From: Micromonospora sp. NBRC 110009
Lineage (GTDB): Bacteria; Actinomycetota; Actinomycetes; Mycobacteriales; Micromonosporaceae
NCBI RefSeq assembly: GCF_030518795.1
Contig: NZ_CP130427.1
Location: forward strand, 186,001 to 250,000
Direction of reading: 5' to 3'
DNA: 64,000 nt
Below the pieces are notes generated by a model. It was not told where the DNA came from and did no database searches. It was given only the letters and a program-made list of their open reading frames with translations. Each line of letters opens with the position of its first letter. The stretch's first letter is position 1. Shown in pieces: positions 16,575 through 25,682 of this stretch. Made by a program: the position numbers and the translations under genes.

Positions 16575-17900
16575 ATGCATCAACGGATTCTGCTGCGCGC
16601 CCGCAAGGGCCCGTTCGACGTCCTCACCGCCGAGGAGACCTACGAGCGGGACTGGATCGGCAAGAACACCGGCAACCTGGTCTTCAGCCACGCCGCGTAC
16701 AAGCTGCTGGCCACCGCCACGGCGGAGATCACCCCGTCAAGGTTCCGGGCGGACCCGCGCGATGCCGGCGAGATCAACGAGAAGTACGACGTCTTCGTGA
16801 TCCCGCTGGCCAACGCGTTCCGCCGCGACTACGCGGACCGGTTGGGGTCGATGACCCGGCTGATCGAGCGGCTGAAGATCCCGGTGGTGGTGCTCGGCGT
16901 CGGGGCACAGACCGACGTGGACGGCGACCGGGAGCACCTGCGCCCGATCGACGACGCGGTACGCGCCTTCTGCCGGGCGGTGCTCGACCGCTCGCACAGC
17001 ATCGGCGTCCGCGGCGAGATCACCGAGGACTACCTGCGCGCGCTGGGTTTCTCCGCCGTCGAGCAGATCGGCTGCCCGTCGATGTTCCTGCACGGCGACA
17101 GCCTCCGCATCGAGAAGGCGAAGGCGGCCCTGGGCACCGAGGACCGGCTCGCGTTCGTCATCTCGCCGTACGTCCGCGCGCTCGCCCCGCTCGTCCGCCA
17201 CCACCACCGGCGCTACCCGAACCTGCGCTACGTGGCGCAGGACCTCTACACCCTGGGCACCCTGCTCTACGGCGACGTGCCGAAGTTGCGCGGCAAGACC
17301 GACGACCTGCCGATCCACACCTCGCACCCGCTTCTGGTCGAGGACAAGGTGCGAATGTTCATGGACCCGTGGCCATGGATGGAGTATCTCTCCGGATTCG
17401 ACTTCGCGTTCGGCACCCGGATCCACGGCACCATCACGGCGCTGATCTCCGGCACCCCCGGGTACCTCCTCGCGCACGACTCGCGCACGCTGGAGCTGGC
17501 CCGCTACTTCGACATCCCGCACCGGTTGATGCGCGACGTGCCGGCCGACGTCGACGCCGCCCAACTCTACGAGGACGCCGACTACACGGCCTTGAACGAC
17601 GGCCACAAGGAGCGCTTCGCCCGGATCACCGCGTTCCTCGCCAAGCACGACCTCGATCTCTCGTTCGGCGACGGGAACAGCGCCGCCCGGTTCGACGAGC
17701 AGGTCCGCCGAACCGTCTACCCGCCGGCGGTCCGGCCGGCCTCCGCCTACCCCGCCGAGGACCTGCTGACCCGCCTCCAGTTTCTGCGCGACGAGAACCG
17801 GGCGCTCCAGCAGAAGCTCAAGGCGCTCCGCGCCCAGCCGCTGCGCGAGCGGGTCAAGCAGGCGGTCGGCGGCCGGGTCCGGCGGATGCTGCGCCACTGA
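16575..17900 (+). CDS. Polysaccharide pyruvyl transferase family protein, copy 2
   Basis: 441 residues, the same length as copy 1 and nearly collinear. It keeps RSHSIGVRGEITEDYL, GCPSMFLHGD and FAFGTRIHGTITALISGTPG. Differences concentrate in residues 178-245 and in the coiled-coil tail (LQFLRDENRALQQKLKALRA). Both copies look intact, so the pair may have divided substrates or conditions. It is followed after 41 bases by the AlkB-like gene, which has its own promoter. Confidence 0.82.
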   Translation: MHQRILLRARKGPFDVLTAEETYERDWIGKNTGNLVFSHAAYKLLATATAEITPSRFRADPRDAGEINEKYDVFVIPLANAFRRDYADRLGSMTRLIERLKIPVVVLGVGAQTDVDGDREHLRPIDDAVRAFCRAVLDRSHSIGVRGEITEDYLRALGFSAVEQIGCPSMFLHGDSLRIEKAKAALGTEDRLAFVISPYVRALAPLVRHHHRRYPNLRYVAQDLYTLGTLLYGDVPKLRGKTDDLPIHTSHPLLVEDKVRMFMDPWPWMEYLSGFDFAFGTRIHGTITALISGTPGYLLAHDSRTLELARYFDIPHRLMRDVPADVDAAQLYEDADYTALNDGHKERFARITAFLAKHDLDLSFGDGNSAARFDEQVRRTVYPPAVRPASAYPAEDLLTRLQFLRDENRALQQKLKALRAQPLRERVKQAVGGRVRRMLRH

Positions 17901-17928
17901 TCCTCGTACGCCTGTTCGATGACCGGGG

Positions 17929-17944
17929 TAGGATCGGCGGCGTG
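17929..17944 (+). promoter_or_regulatory. -10 box of a leaderless promoter
   Basis: TAGGAT (17929-17934) lies seven bases before the GTG at 17942, and no ribosome-binding site separates them. This spacing puts transcription start at or next to the GTG. Confidence 0.5.
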
Positions 17945-18577
17945 TCCGACGTCGCGTACCAGCCCTCGATGCTCGACTTCGCCGAGCAGGGTCCGAGCCT
18001 CGGCCCGCTCGCCGGCTCGCTGCGCCGACACCAGCTGAGCCGGGGCGCCTGGGTCGACCACCTGCCCGGCTGGGTGCGGGGCTCCGACGCGGTGCTCGAC
18101 GTCCTGCTGCGGGACGTGCCGTGGCGGGCCGAGCGCCGCACCATGTACGACAGCGAGGTCGACGTCCCCCGCCTGCTCTGCTGGTACGCCGCCGGCCGAC
18201 CGCTGCCCCACCCGGTGCTCACCGCGGCCCGTGAGGCCCTGACCCGGCACTACGCCGCCGAGCTGGGCGAGCCCTTCGTCACCGCCGGCATGTGCCACTA
18301 CCGGGACGGCCGGGACAGCGTGGCCTGGCACGGCGACACGCTGGGCCGCTCCGCGCACGTCGACACCATGGTGGCCATCGTGTCGTTCGGCTCGCCGCGC
18401 CCGCTGCTGCTGCGTCCCCGCGGCGGCGGAGCCAGCCTGCGTTTCCCGCTGGGCCACGGCGACCTGGTGGTGATGGGCGGGTCGTGCCAGCGCACCTGGG
18501 AGCACGCCATCCCGAAGACCGCCCGGCCGGTCGGCCCCCGGGTCAGCGTCCAGTTCCGTCCCGCCGGGGTGGCCTGA
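17942..18577 (+). CDS. AlkB-like 2-oxoglutarate/Fe(II) dioxygenase
   Basis: 211 residues. The Fe(II)-binding triad is visible as WHGDTLG (His and Asp) and WEHAIPK (second His); the 2-oxoglutarate-binding RxSxxxR pattern is RVSVQFR near the C-terminus. YDSEVDVPRLLCWY and MCHYRDGRDSVAWH are typical of the AlkB DNA-dealkylation clade. It likely removes methyl or larger alkyl groups from bases, in the cytoplasm. There is no ada or alkA next to it. Start chosen at the leaderless GTG. Confidence 0.87.
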   Translation: MSDVAYQPSMLDFAEQGPSLGPLAGSLRRHQLSRGAWVDHLPGWVRGSDAVLDVLLRDVPWRAERRTMYDSEVDVPRLLCWYAAGRPLPHPVLTAAREALTRHYAAELGEPFVTAGMCHYRDGRDSVAWHGDTLGRSAHVDTMVAIVSFGSPRPLLLRPRGGGASLRFPLGHGDLVVMGGSCQRTWEHAIPKTARPVGPRVSVQFRPAGVA

Positions 18578-18673
18578 GGCCGAGCCGGCCCCGAGGCCCG
18601 ACGGGGCACGTGCTAGAAACAACTCTCAGGGTCGATCACCGCCCCCGTCACCTGACGACGCGAAGGGCGCAGC

Positions 18674-20017
18674 ATGACCCAGTCCACCGAGTCACGATCC
18701 CGCAGGTCCGCCTGGCGCCTGCACGGCGACGGCCGCTCCGTCCGCCCCGGCGATGTGGTCCACCCGGACGAGCGACTCTCCTGGCCGCGTACGGTCGGCG
18801 TCGGCGTGCAGCACGTGGTGGCCATGTTCGGCGCCACCTTCACGGTGCCGCTGATCACCGGCTTCCCGCCGGCCACCACGCTCTTCTTCTCCGGGCTGGG
18901 CACCCTGCTGTTCCTGCTGATCACCGGCAACCGGCTGCCCTCGTACCTGGGCTCGTCGTTCGCGTTCATCGCGCCGGTGCTGGCCGCGAAGACCGGCGGC
19001 GGCATCGGCGCCGCGCTGGGCGGCATCGTGGTGGCCGGCGCGGTGCTGGCGCTGGTCGGCGTGGTGGTGCAACTGGCCGGGGCGCGCTGGATCGACGCGC
19101 TGATGCCGCCCGTCGTGACCGGTGCGATCGTCGCGCTGATCGGGCTCAACCTCGCCCCGGTCGCCTGGGACGGCGGCGGCAGCGGCACGGGCGTGAAGGC
19201 GCAGCCGCTGATCGCGGTGGTCACCCTGGTGGCGATCCTGGTCGCCACGGTGGTCTTCCGGGGCTTCCTGGCCCGGCTCTCCATCCTGCTCGGCGTGGTC
19301 GTCGGCTGGGTGCTCGCCGCGGTCCTCGGCGAGCTGGACCCGAAGGCGGTCACCGGGCTGAAGGAGGCCGCCTGGGTGGGCCTGCCGGTGTTCCACGCGC
19401 CCAGCTTCAGCCTGCGCGCGGTGGTGCTGGTCATTCCGGTCATCCTGGTGCTGATCGCGGAGAACGCCGGGCACGTCAAGGCGGTGGCAGCGATGACCGG
19501 CCGGAACCTGGACCGGGACATGGGGCGGGCGTTCCTCGGCGACGGCCTGGCCACCGTGCTCGCCGGCTCGGGCGGCGGCTCCGGCACCACCACGTACGCG
19601 GAGAACATCGGCGTGATGGCGGCGACCCGGGTCTACTCGACCGCCGCGTACTGGGTGGCGGGGGCGGCGGCGGTGCTGCTCGGGTTGAGCCCGAAGTTCG
19701 GCGCGCTGATCCTCACCGTGCCGGCCGGCGTGCTGGGCGGCGCGACCACCGCGCTCTACGGCCTGATCGCCATCCTGGGCGCCCGGATCTGGATCGAGAA
19801 CCGGGTGGACTTCCACGACCCGGTGAACCTGATGACGGCCGCCGTGGCGGTGATCGTCGGTGCGGCCAACTACACGGTCACCGCCGGCGACCTGTCGTTC
19901 AGCGGCATCGCCCTGGGCACCGGCGCCGCCCTGGTCATCTACCACGGCATGCGCCTGATCGCCCACCTCCGCGGCACCACCCCGGACTCCCGCCGCGGCC
20001 CCGAACCCGAACTCTGA
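18674..20017 (+). CDS. Uracil/xanthine permease (NCS2 family)
   Basis: 447 residues with about 12-14 membrane segments. GVQHVVAMFGATFTVPLITG near residue 45 and LPSYLGSSFAFIAPV match the first helices of UraA-like transporters; ENAGHVKAV and GSGGGSGTTTYAENIGVMA hold the substrate-binding Glu/Gly region. It imports uracil or xanthine with protons across the plasma membrane. A GAAGGGCG site precedes the ATG. No pyr gene is adjacent, and I see no PyrR or purine riboswitch in the 96-base leader. It is convergent with parC. Confidence 0.92.
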   Translation: MTQSTESRSRRSAWRLHGDGRSVRPGDVVHPDERLSWPRTVGVGVQHVVAMFGATFTVPLITGFPPATTLFFSGLGTLLFLLITGNRLPSYLGSSFAFIAPVLAAKTGGGIGAALGGIVVAGAVLALVGVVVQLAGARWIDALMPPVVTGAIVALIGLNLAPVAWDGGGSGTGVKAQPLIAVVTLVAILVATVVFRGFLARLSILLGVVVGWVLAAVLGELDPKAVTGLKEAAWVGLPVFHAPSFSLRAVVLVIPVILVLIAENAGHVKAVAAMTGRNLDRDMGRAFLGDGLATVLAGSGGGSGTTTYAENIGVMAATRVYSTAAYWVAGAAAVLLGLSPKFGALILTVPAGVLGGATTALYGLIAILGARIWIENRVDFHDPVNLMTAAVAVIVGAANYTVTAGDLSFSGIALGTGAALVIYHGMRLIAHLRGTTPDSRRGPEPEL

Positions 20018-20040
20018 CCCCTCCGGGCCCGGCCGATCCC

Positions 20041-20101
20041 GTTGATCATGAAGTTGGCTGCGCGAGATGCCCGGTTCCGCACCGTCAACTTCATGATCGA
20101 C
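20041..20101. repeat. Intergenic palindromic (REP-like) element
   Basis: Two 16-base arms, GTTGATCATGAAGTTG (20041-20056) and its inverted partner (20086-20101, one G-T pair), enclose 29 bases. It lies between convergent genes just before the parC terminator. Its AT-rich arms are unlike the surrounding sequence. This is the only copy I see in the window; such elements tend to be dispersed genome-wide. Confidence 0.75.
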
Positions 20102-20124
20102 CGCGCCTGACGAGGGCGGGACGC

Positions 20125-20163
20125 GCGAAGGGGCCCTGCGGCACAGCCGCAGGGCCCCTTCGC
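20125..20163. terminator. Bidirectional intrinsic terminator between the permease gene and parC
   Basis: A perfect 18-bp stem (20125-20142 with 20146-20163; inner half CCCTGCGGC/GCCGCAGGG) and a three-base loop lie eight bases beyond the parC stop. It can serve both convergent transcripts. Confidence 0.88.
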
Positions 20164-20171
20164 CGGCCGGG

Positions 20172-22661
20172 TCAGTCGCGGTCGATCTGGTGGCCGATGA
20201 CGGTGGGGCCGAGCATGACGGCGAAGCCGGAGCCGTCGCGGCGGGGGTCCGCCGGCGGCAGCTCCACCGGATCGCCGTTCGCCGTGGCGCCGACCGGGCG
20301 CGGGCCCACCCAGGCCACCGGCAGGTCCACCTCGCCCTTGAGGAACCGCTGCGCGCGCACGCCGCCGGTCGCCCGCCCCTTCGCGGGGTACGCCTTGAAC
20401 GGCGTCACCTTGACCGTGGCACCGGTCGAGGTGACCACCATCGGCTCGCCGTGCGACGGGTCGTCGGTGCGGACCGCGCCGAAGAACACCACCGTCGCCC
20501 CGGCCGGCAGGTTGATGCCGGCCATGCCGCCGCCCTTGATGCCCTGCGGCCGGACCAGGGAGGCCGCGAAGCGCAGCAGCGACGCCTCCGACGAGATGAA
20601 GGCCAGGGTCTCGGCGCCGTCGGTGAGCCAGGTCGCCCCAACCACCTCGTCGCCGTCGCGCAGCGAGATCACCTCGAACTCGTCCGAGCGGACCGGCCAC
20701 TCGGGCGCGCAGACCTTCACCACGCCCTGCCGGGTGCCCAGCGCCAGGCCGGCCGAGCCCTCGGCGGACGGGCCGAGCGGCGCCAGCCCCACCACCGTCT
20801 CCCCCGGCTCCAGCGGCACCAGCTCGGCCGCGGACATGCCGCCGCGCAGGGACACCGTGCCGGACTGCTCGGGCAGCACCGGCAGCGGCAGTACGTCGAT
20901 CTTGAAGGCCCGGCCGGCGCTGGTGACCAGCAGCACCCGCCCCCGGGCGGTGGAGTGGACGACGGCGCGTACCGCGTCGTGCTTGACCCGGCCGGAGCGT
21001 CGCCGCGCCTCGGCGGCCTCCTCCGACTCGGCCGCCGTCCGGGCTACCAGCCCGGTGGCGGAGAGGATGACCTGGCACGGGTCGTCGGCGACCTCCAGCG
21101 GGCCGGCCGGCACGGAGGCCGCGAGGACCTCCTTGAGGTCGCCGTCGACCAGGGTGGTGCGGCGGTCCGCGCCGAACTGCTTGACCACGGCGGCCAGCTC
21201 GTCGGAGACCACCTTCTGCAGCACCTTCGCGTCGTCGAGGATCTTCGCCAGCTCGGCGATCTCGCCGCGCAGCTTCTCCTGCTCCGCCTCCAGCTCCAGC
21301 CGGTCGTACTTGGTCAGCCGGCGCAGCGGGGTGTCCAGGATGTAGGTCGCCTGGATCTCGGAGAGCTTGAACTTCTGCATCAGGCCGTCCTTGGCGGCCT
21401 GGGCGTCCTCGCTGCCCCGGATCAGCTTGACCACCCGGTCGATGTCGAGCAGGGCGATCAGCAGGCCGTCGACCAGGTGCAGCCGCTCCTCGCGCTTGCG
21501 CTTGCGGTACGCGCTGCGCCGGGTCACCACCTCGTACCGGTGGTTGATGAAGACCTCCAGCAGCGCCTTGAGCCCCAGGGTCTGCGGCTGGCCGCCGAAC
21601 AGGACCAGGTTGTTCACGCCGAAGGACTGCTCCAGCGGGGTGAGCCGGTAGAGGTCGGCCAGCAGCGCCTGCGGGTTGACCCCGACCTTGCACTCGATGA
21701 CCAGCCGGGTGCCGTTCTCCCGGTCGGTGAGGTCCTTGACGTCGGCGATGCCGGAGAGCCGCTTGGTCTTGTTGACCTCGTTGGTGATCGCCGCGATGAC
21801 CTTCTCCGCGCCGACGCCGTACGGCAGCTCGGTGACCGTGATGGCCTGCCGGCCCCGGCTGCCCTCCAGCGGGCCGGTCTCGACCCGGGCCCGCATCCGG
21901 ACCACGCCGCGCCCGGTCTCGTACGCCCGGCGCACCTCGTCGAGGCCGAGCAGCAGCCCGCCGGTGGGCAGGTCGGGGCCGGGGACGAACTCCATGAGCT
22001 TGTCCAGCGTGGCGTCCGGGTGGTTGATCAGCCAGCGGGCCGCCTGGACGACCTCGCCCAGGTTGTGCGGGATCATGTTGGTGGCCATGCCGACCGCGAT
22101 CCCGGACGCGCCGTTGACCAGCAGGTTGGGGAAGGCCGCCGGCAGCACGGTGGGCTGGGTGAGCGAGCCGTCGTAGTTGGGTTCGACGTCGACGGTGTCC
22201 TCGCCCAGCTCGCCGACGAGGAGCATCGCCTCGCGGGACATCCGGGCCTCGGTGTAACGCGCCGCGGCGGGGCCGTCGTCGGGCGAGCCGAAGTTGCCGT
22301 GGCCGTCGATCAGCGGCGCGTTGAGCGAGAAGTCCTGGGCGAGCCGGACCATCGCGTCGTAGATCGCGGCGTCGCCGTGCGGGTGGTACTTACCCATCAC
22401 GTCGCCGACGATCCGGGCCGACTTCACGTGGCCCCGGTCGGGGCGGTGGCCCTGCTCGTACATGGACCAGAGGATGCGCCGGTGCACCGGCTTGAGGCCG
22501 TCCCGCGCGTCGGGCAGGGCGCGGGAGTGGATGACCGAGAAGGCGTACTCCAGGTAGGAGTCCGAGACCTCGGTGACCAGCGGGTTGTCGAAGACCCGCG
22601 CGCCGGCCCGGTCGAAGGCGGACAGGTCGGCGCGGGCGCGGTCGTCCCTACGGCGTGCCAT
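20172..22661 (-). CDS. parC: DNA topoisomerase IV subunit A
   Basis: 829 residues. The breakage-reunion domain has the active-site tyrosine Tyr136 in AARYTEAR, the quinolone-resistance region GKYHPHGDAAIYDAM near residues 90-104, and the GyrA/ParC leader FDNPLVTEVSDSYLEYAFSV. A C-terminal beta-pinwheel follows from about residue 500; it has QGIKGGGMAG in place of a canonical GyrA box. It cuts and rejoins DNA to separate daughter chromosomes. It is the second gene of a parE-parC operon (30-base gap with AAAGGAAA). That gyrA/gyrB are elsewhere is inferred; a second gyrase-like pair is normal in actinomycetes. Confidence 0.9.
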   Translation of the reverse strand: MARRRDDRARADLSAFDRAGARVFDNPLVTEVSDSYLEYAFSVIHSRALPDARDGLKPVHRRILWSMYEQGHRPDRGHVKSARIVGDVMGKYHPHGDAAIYDAMVRLAQDFSLNAPLIDGHGNFGSPDDGPAAARYTEARMSREAMLLVGELGEDTVDVEPNYDGSLTQPTVLPAAFPNLLVNGASGIAVGMATNMIPHNLGEVVQAARWLINHPDATLDKLMEFVPGPDLPTGGLLLGLDEVRRAYETGRGVVRMRARVETGPLEGSRGRQAITVTELPYGVGAEKVIAAITNEVNKTKRLSGIADVKDLTDRENGTRLVIECKVGVNPQALLADLYRLTPLEQSFGVNNLVLFGGQPQTLGLKALLEVFINHRYEVVTRRSAYRKRKREERLHLVDGLLIALLDIDRVVKLIRGSEDAQAAKDGLMQKFKLSEIQATYILDTPLRRLTKYDRLELEAEQEKLRGEIAELAKILDDAKVLQKVVSDELAAVVKQFGADRRTTLVDGDLKEVLAASVPAGPLEVADDPCQVILSATGLVARTAAESEEAAEARRRSGRVKHDAVRAVVHSTARGRVLLVTSAGRAFKIDVLPLPVLPEQSGTVSLRGGMSAAELVPLEPGETVVGLAPLGPSAEGSAGLALGTRQGVVKVCAPEWPVRSDEFEVISLRDGDEVVGATWLTDGAETLAFISSEASLLRFAASLVRPQGIKGGGMAGINLPAGATVVFFGAVRTDDPSHGEPMVVTSTGATVKVTPFKAYPAKGRATGGVRAQRFLKGEVDLPVAWVGPRPVGATANGDPVELPPADPRRDGSGFAVMLGPTVIGHQIDRD

Positions 22662-22691
22662 GGTTCAGCGTTTCCTTTCGAAACCCGGTGG

Positions 22692-24749
22692 TCAGGCGTC
22701 GATGGCTTCGCGGTCGACCCGGTCGGCCGAGTCGATCAGCCAGTTGCGGCGGGGTTCGACCTTCTCCCCCATGAGCAGTTCGAGGATCTGCTCGGCGGCC
22801 TCGACGTCGTCGAGGGTGATCCGGCGGACCGCCCGGGTGGCCGGGTTCATCGTGGTCTCCCAGAGCTCGTCGGCGTCCATCTCGCCGAGGCCCTTGAAGC
22901 GCGGGATCGGGGTGACGATCTGCTTGCCGGCCTTCTCCAGCTTGCGGATCGTCGCCTCCATCTCGGCCTGCGTGTAGGTGTAGATGGTCTGCGGGTTGCG
23001 CCCCTTGGTGGTGATCTTGTGCAGGGGCGGCATCGCCGCGTAGAGCCGGCCCGCCTCGATCAGCGGCCGCATGTAGCGGGCGAAGAGCGTGATCAGCAGG
23101 GTCCGGATGTGCGCGCCGTCGACGTCCGCGTCGGCCATGATGAGCACCCGGCCGTAACGCATCGCGGACAGGTCGAAGGTGCGCCCGGAGCCGGCACCGA
23201 GCACCTGCACGATCGCCGCGCACTCGGCGTTGTCCAGCACCTGCTGGAGGTTCGCCTTCTGCACGTTGAGGATCTTGCCGCGGATCGGCAGCAGGGCCTG
23301 GTATTCCGAGGAGCGGGCCATCCGGCTGGTGCCGAGGGCGCTGTCACCCTCCACGATGAACAGCTCGCTGCGCTCCACCCCGGTGGCCCGGCAGTCGACC
23401 AGCTTCGCCGGCATCGACGCGCCCTCCAGGGCGGTCTTGCGGCGGGCGGCGTCCTTCTGCTGCTTCTGGGTGAGCCGGACCCGGGCCGCGTCGACGATCT
23501 TCTGCAGCACCGTCCGGGCCTCGGCCTTGGTCTTCCGGTCCTCCAGCCACGCCTTGAGGTGCTGCTCGACCAGGCCCTGGAGCACCTTGGTGATGCCGGC
23601 GGTGGAGAGCTCGTCCTTGGTCTGCGAGGTGAACTGCGGCTCCGGGATGCGCACGTGCACCACGGCGGTCATGCCCTCCAGGACGTCGTCCAGGGTGGGC
23701 GCGTCCTCCTTGGGCTTGAGCAGGCCGCGGGTGTTGCGGGCGGCCTCGGCCAGGGTGCGCACCAGGGCCCGCTCGAAGCCCTTGCGGTGGGTGCCGCCGT
23801 GCGCGTTGCGGATGGTGTTGGTGAAGCACTCGACGGTGCGCTCGTAGCCGGTGCCCCAGCGGAAGGCGATCTCGACCTCGGCCCGGCGCTGCACGTTGGA
23901 CTGCATCACGCCGTTGGCGTCGGCGGCGTTCTCCCGGTAGGTCCCCTCCCCGGTCACCAGCAGGGTCCCGGAGACCGGCCGGTCCCCGGCCGGGGCCAGG
24001 TATTCCACCATGTCGGTCAGGCCGTGGGGGAAGTGGAACTTCTCCTCGACGGTCTGCTCGCCCGTCTCGTCGCGCAGCCGGTAGGCGACGCCGGGGACGA
24101 GGAAGGCGGTGTTGCGCAGCTTGAGCCGGACCGCGTCGGTGTCGAGGTGGGCGCCGGTCTCGAAGTAGCGCGGGTCGTGCCACCAGCGGATCGAGGTGCC
24201 GGCGCGCTGGCCGCGCTTCATCGCGCCGACGATCTGCAGGCCCGGGCCGGGCGTGAAGGGGGCGTCCGGGCCGTCCCCGTCGAAGATCCCCGGCACGCCG
24301 TGCCGGAACGACATCGAGTGGATCTTGCCGCCACGCCGGACCGTGACGTCGAACCGCCGGGAGAGCGCGTTGACCGCCGAGGCGCCCACCCCGTGCAGGC
24401 CACCGGAGGTCTTGTAGCCCGAGCCGCCGAACTTGCCGCCCGCGTGCAGCCGGGTGAGCACCAGCTCCACGCCGGAGATGCCGGACTTGGCGTGCACGTC
24501 GGTGGGGATGCCCCGGCCGTCGTCGTCGACCTGCACCGAGCCGTCGGCGTGCAGGATCACGTCGACCTTCGTGGCGTGACCTCCGACACCCTCGTCGGTG
24601 GAGTTGTCGAGGATCTCGTTGACGAGGTGACCCACGCCACGGCTGTCGGTCGAGCCGATGTACATGCCGGGGCGCTTGGGGACGGCGTCCAGGCCCTCCA
24701 GGTGCGTCAGGTCGTCGGCCCCGTACAGGGTCTCAGGCTGTGCGGTCAA
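22692..24749 (-). CDS. parE: DNA topoisomerase IV subunit B
   Basis: 685 residues if started at TTG 24749, which has GGGAG about eight bases upstream and gives the family N-terminus TAQPETLYGADDLTHLEGL. The frame stays open to a GTG at 24857 but that region looks like promoter and leader (TAGGCT at 24829-24824). The GHKL ATPase shows EILDNSTDEG, DDDGRGIP and LHGVGASAVNAL; the TOPRIM domain shows EGDSALG and DADVDGAHIRTLL. One oddity is AVPKRPGMYIG, where most family members have AVRKRPGMYIG. It supplies ATP-driven strand passage with ParC. Confidence 0.9.
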   Translation of the reverse strand: MTAQPETLYGADDLTHLEGLDAVPKRPGMYIGSTDSRGVGHLVNEILDNSTDEGVGGHATKVDVILHADGSVQVDDDGRGIPTDVHAKSGISGVELVLTRLHAGGKFGGSGYKTSGGLHGVGASAVNALSRRFDVTVRRGGKIHSMSFRHGVPGIFDGDGPDAPFTPGPGLQIVGAMKRGQRAGTSIRWWHDPRYFETGAHLDTDAVRLKLRNTAFLVPGVAYRLRDETGEQTVEEKFHFPHGLTDMVEYLAPAGDRPVSGTLLVTGEGTYRENAADANGVMQSNVQRRAEVEIAFRWGTGYERTVECFTNTIRNAHGGTHRKGFERALVRTLAEAARNTRGLLKPKEDAPTLDDVLEGMTAVVHVRIPEPQFTSQTKDELSTAGITKVLQGLVEQHLKAWLEDRKTKAEARTVLQKIVDAARVRLTQKQQKDAARRKTALEGASMPAKLVDCRATGVERSELFIVEGDSALGTSRMARSSEYQALLPIRGKILNVQKANLQQVLDNAECAAIVQVLGAGSGRTFDLSAMRYGRVLIMADADVDGAHIRTLLITLFARYMRPLIEAGRLYAAMPPLHKITTKGRNPQTIYTYTQAEMEATIRKLEKAGKQIVTPIPRFKGLGEMDADELWETTMNPATRAVRRITLDDVEAAEQILELLMGEKVEPRRNWLIDSADRVDREAIDA

Positions 24750-25049
24750 CTGGTCGTACTCCCAGGTCTCGGCGGTGTGGTGCCGCTCACCGGCTCGATC
24801 GCCTCGCGCGGCGCGCCGGAGCGAGCCTAGCCCGGCACTCCGACAGAGCTGTGGCACCCGGTGCGGTGCGTTGTCCGGTTACCCTCCGGCCGGGGTCCAC
24901 GCCGGCGCCGGCGGGACGACGCCGGAGGCGAGGCGGCGCCCGTGCACCACAACGATCCGACCCGGCGGCTCTCTTCCCCGGCGCTGGCGAAGGGCGACCC
25001 GACCGGCTGGTTCGAGCGGGTTCTGTGCCGGGCGGAGGTCCGGCCGCCG

Positions 25050-25682
25050 TCAGGCGCGGACGGCGGCGCCGAGCACGTGCGGGGCGGCGGGACCCGGCAA
25101 CCCGGACGGCGGAAAGCGGAACCGGTCCAGCTCGACCACGGTGAACCCGGCCGCCCGGATGGCCGCCACGGTGTCCCGGCCGGTGTGGCAGCCGGCGCAG
25201 AACAGCGGCCAGAGGGTGGCATCCACCCAGCGCTGGGCCCGGCGCAGCCCGGGCGTCTCCGCCACGACGTGCTCGTAGAAGCGGAGCTGCCCGCCCGGAC
25301 GCAGCACCCGGCGCGCCTCGCGCAGCGCGACCGCCTGGTCCGGCACCGAGCAGAGCACCAGGGAGAGCACCACCGCGTCGACGGAGGCGTCGGCGGCCGG
25401 CAGCGCCTCGGCGAGACCGGCGGCCACGGTCACGGGGACCGGGGCGTCGGGCGCGGCGGCCCGGCCGATGGCCCGCAGCCGCGGCTCCGGCTCGACCGCG
25501 AGCACGCCGGTGACGCTCGACGGGTAGTGCGGGAAGTTCCGGCCGTTGCCGGCGCCCACCTCGACCACCCGCCCACGCAGCCCGGCCACCAGGCGGCGCC
25601 GGTGCGCGGCCGCGCCGGCCCGGTCCATCGCCACGCTGGCCCGGGCGAAGATCCGGGAGAACACCGGATGCGAGACGGTCAT
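25050..25682 (-). CDS. Class I SAM-dependent methyltransferase
   Basis: 210 residues. The SAM-binding motif I is VVEVGAGNGRNFPHY near residue 39; VLAVEPEPRLR and VVLSLVLCSVPD are motifs II-IV. HVVAETPGLRRAQRWVD and CHTGRD resemble the METTL7/PmtA-like subgroup acting on lipophilic or small thiol substrates. Its ATG shares a base with the NsrR-like gene's stop (TGATG), so the two are translationally coupled, and it is presumably under the same control. Substrate unknown. Confidence 0.82.
   Translation of the reverse strand: MTVSHPVFSRIFARASVAMDRAGAAAHRRRLVAGLRGRVVEVGAGNGRNFPHYPSSVTGVLAVEPEPRLRAIGRAAAPDAPVPVTVAAGLAEALPAADASVDAVVLSLVLCSVPDQAVALREARRVLRPGGQLRFYEHVVAETPGLRRAQRWVDATLWPLFCAGCHTGRDTVAAIRAAGFTVVELDRFRFPPSGLPGPAAPHVLGAAVRA

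Larger units (their letters stand above)
14974..17915 (+). repeat. Tandem duplication of a ~1.45-kb gene unit with its leader
   Basis: Two units with a 1,490-base period: about 14974-16425 and 16463-17915. Each has GATGsCTTACGATT about 100 bases before the ATG, a conserved GGAAGGTGGA before the start, a 441-codon gene and TGATCCTCGTACGCC after it. The coding parts are the same length and closely similar; the leaders are more diverged but collinear. This is direct evidence that promoter, gene and 3' flank were duplicated together. Confidence 0.85.

Noticed and set aside
14799..17900. A single 1,033-codon frame apparently fusing the tandem pyruvyltransferase genes
   Set aside because: Only its last part is the real second gene; the rest is an out-of-frame reading of copy 1, which has its own stop, leader and start.
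20190..24830. A 1,546-codon plus-strand open frame antisense to parC and parE
   Set aside because: Its product is low-complexity, and the minus strand encodes intact topoisomerase subunits; high G+C removes stop codons from the opposite strand.
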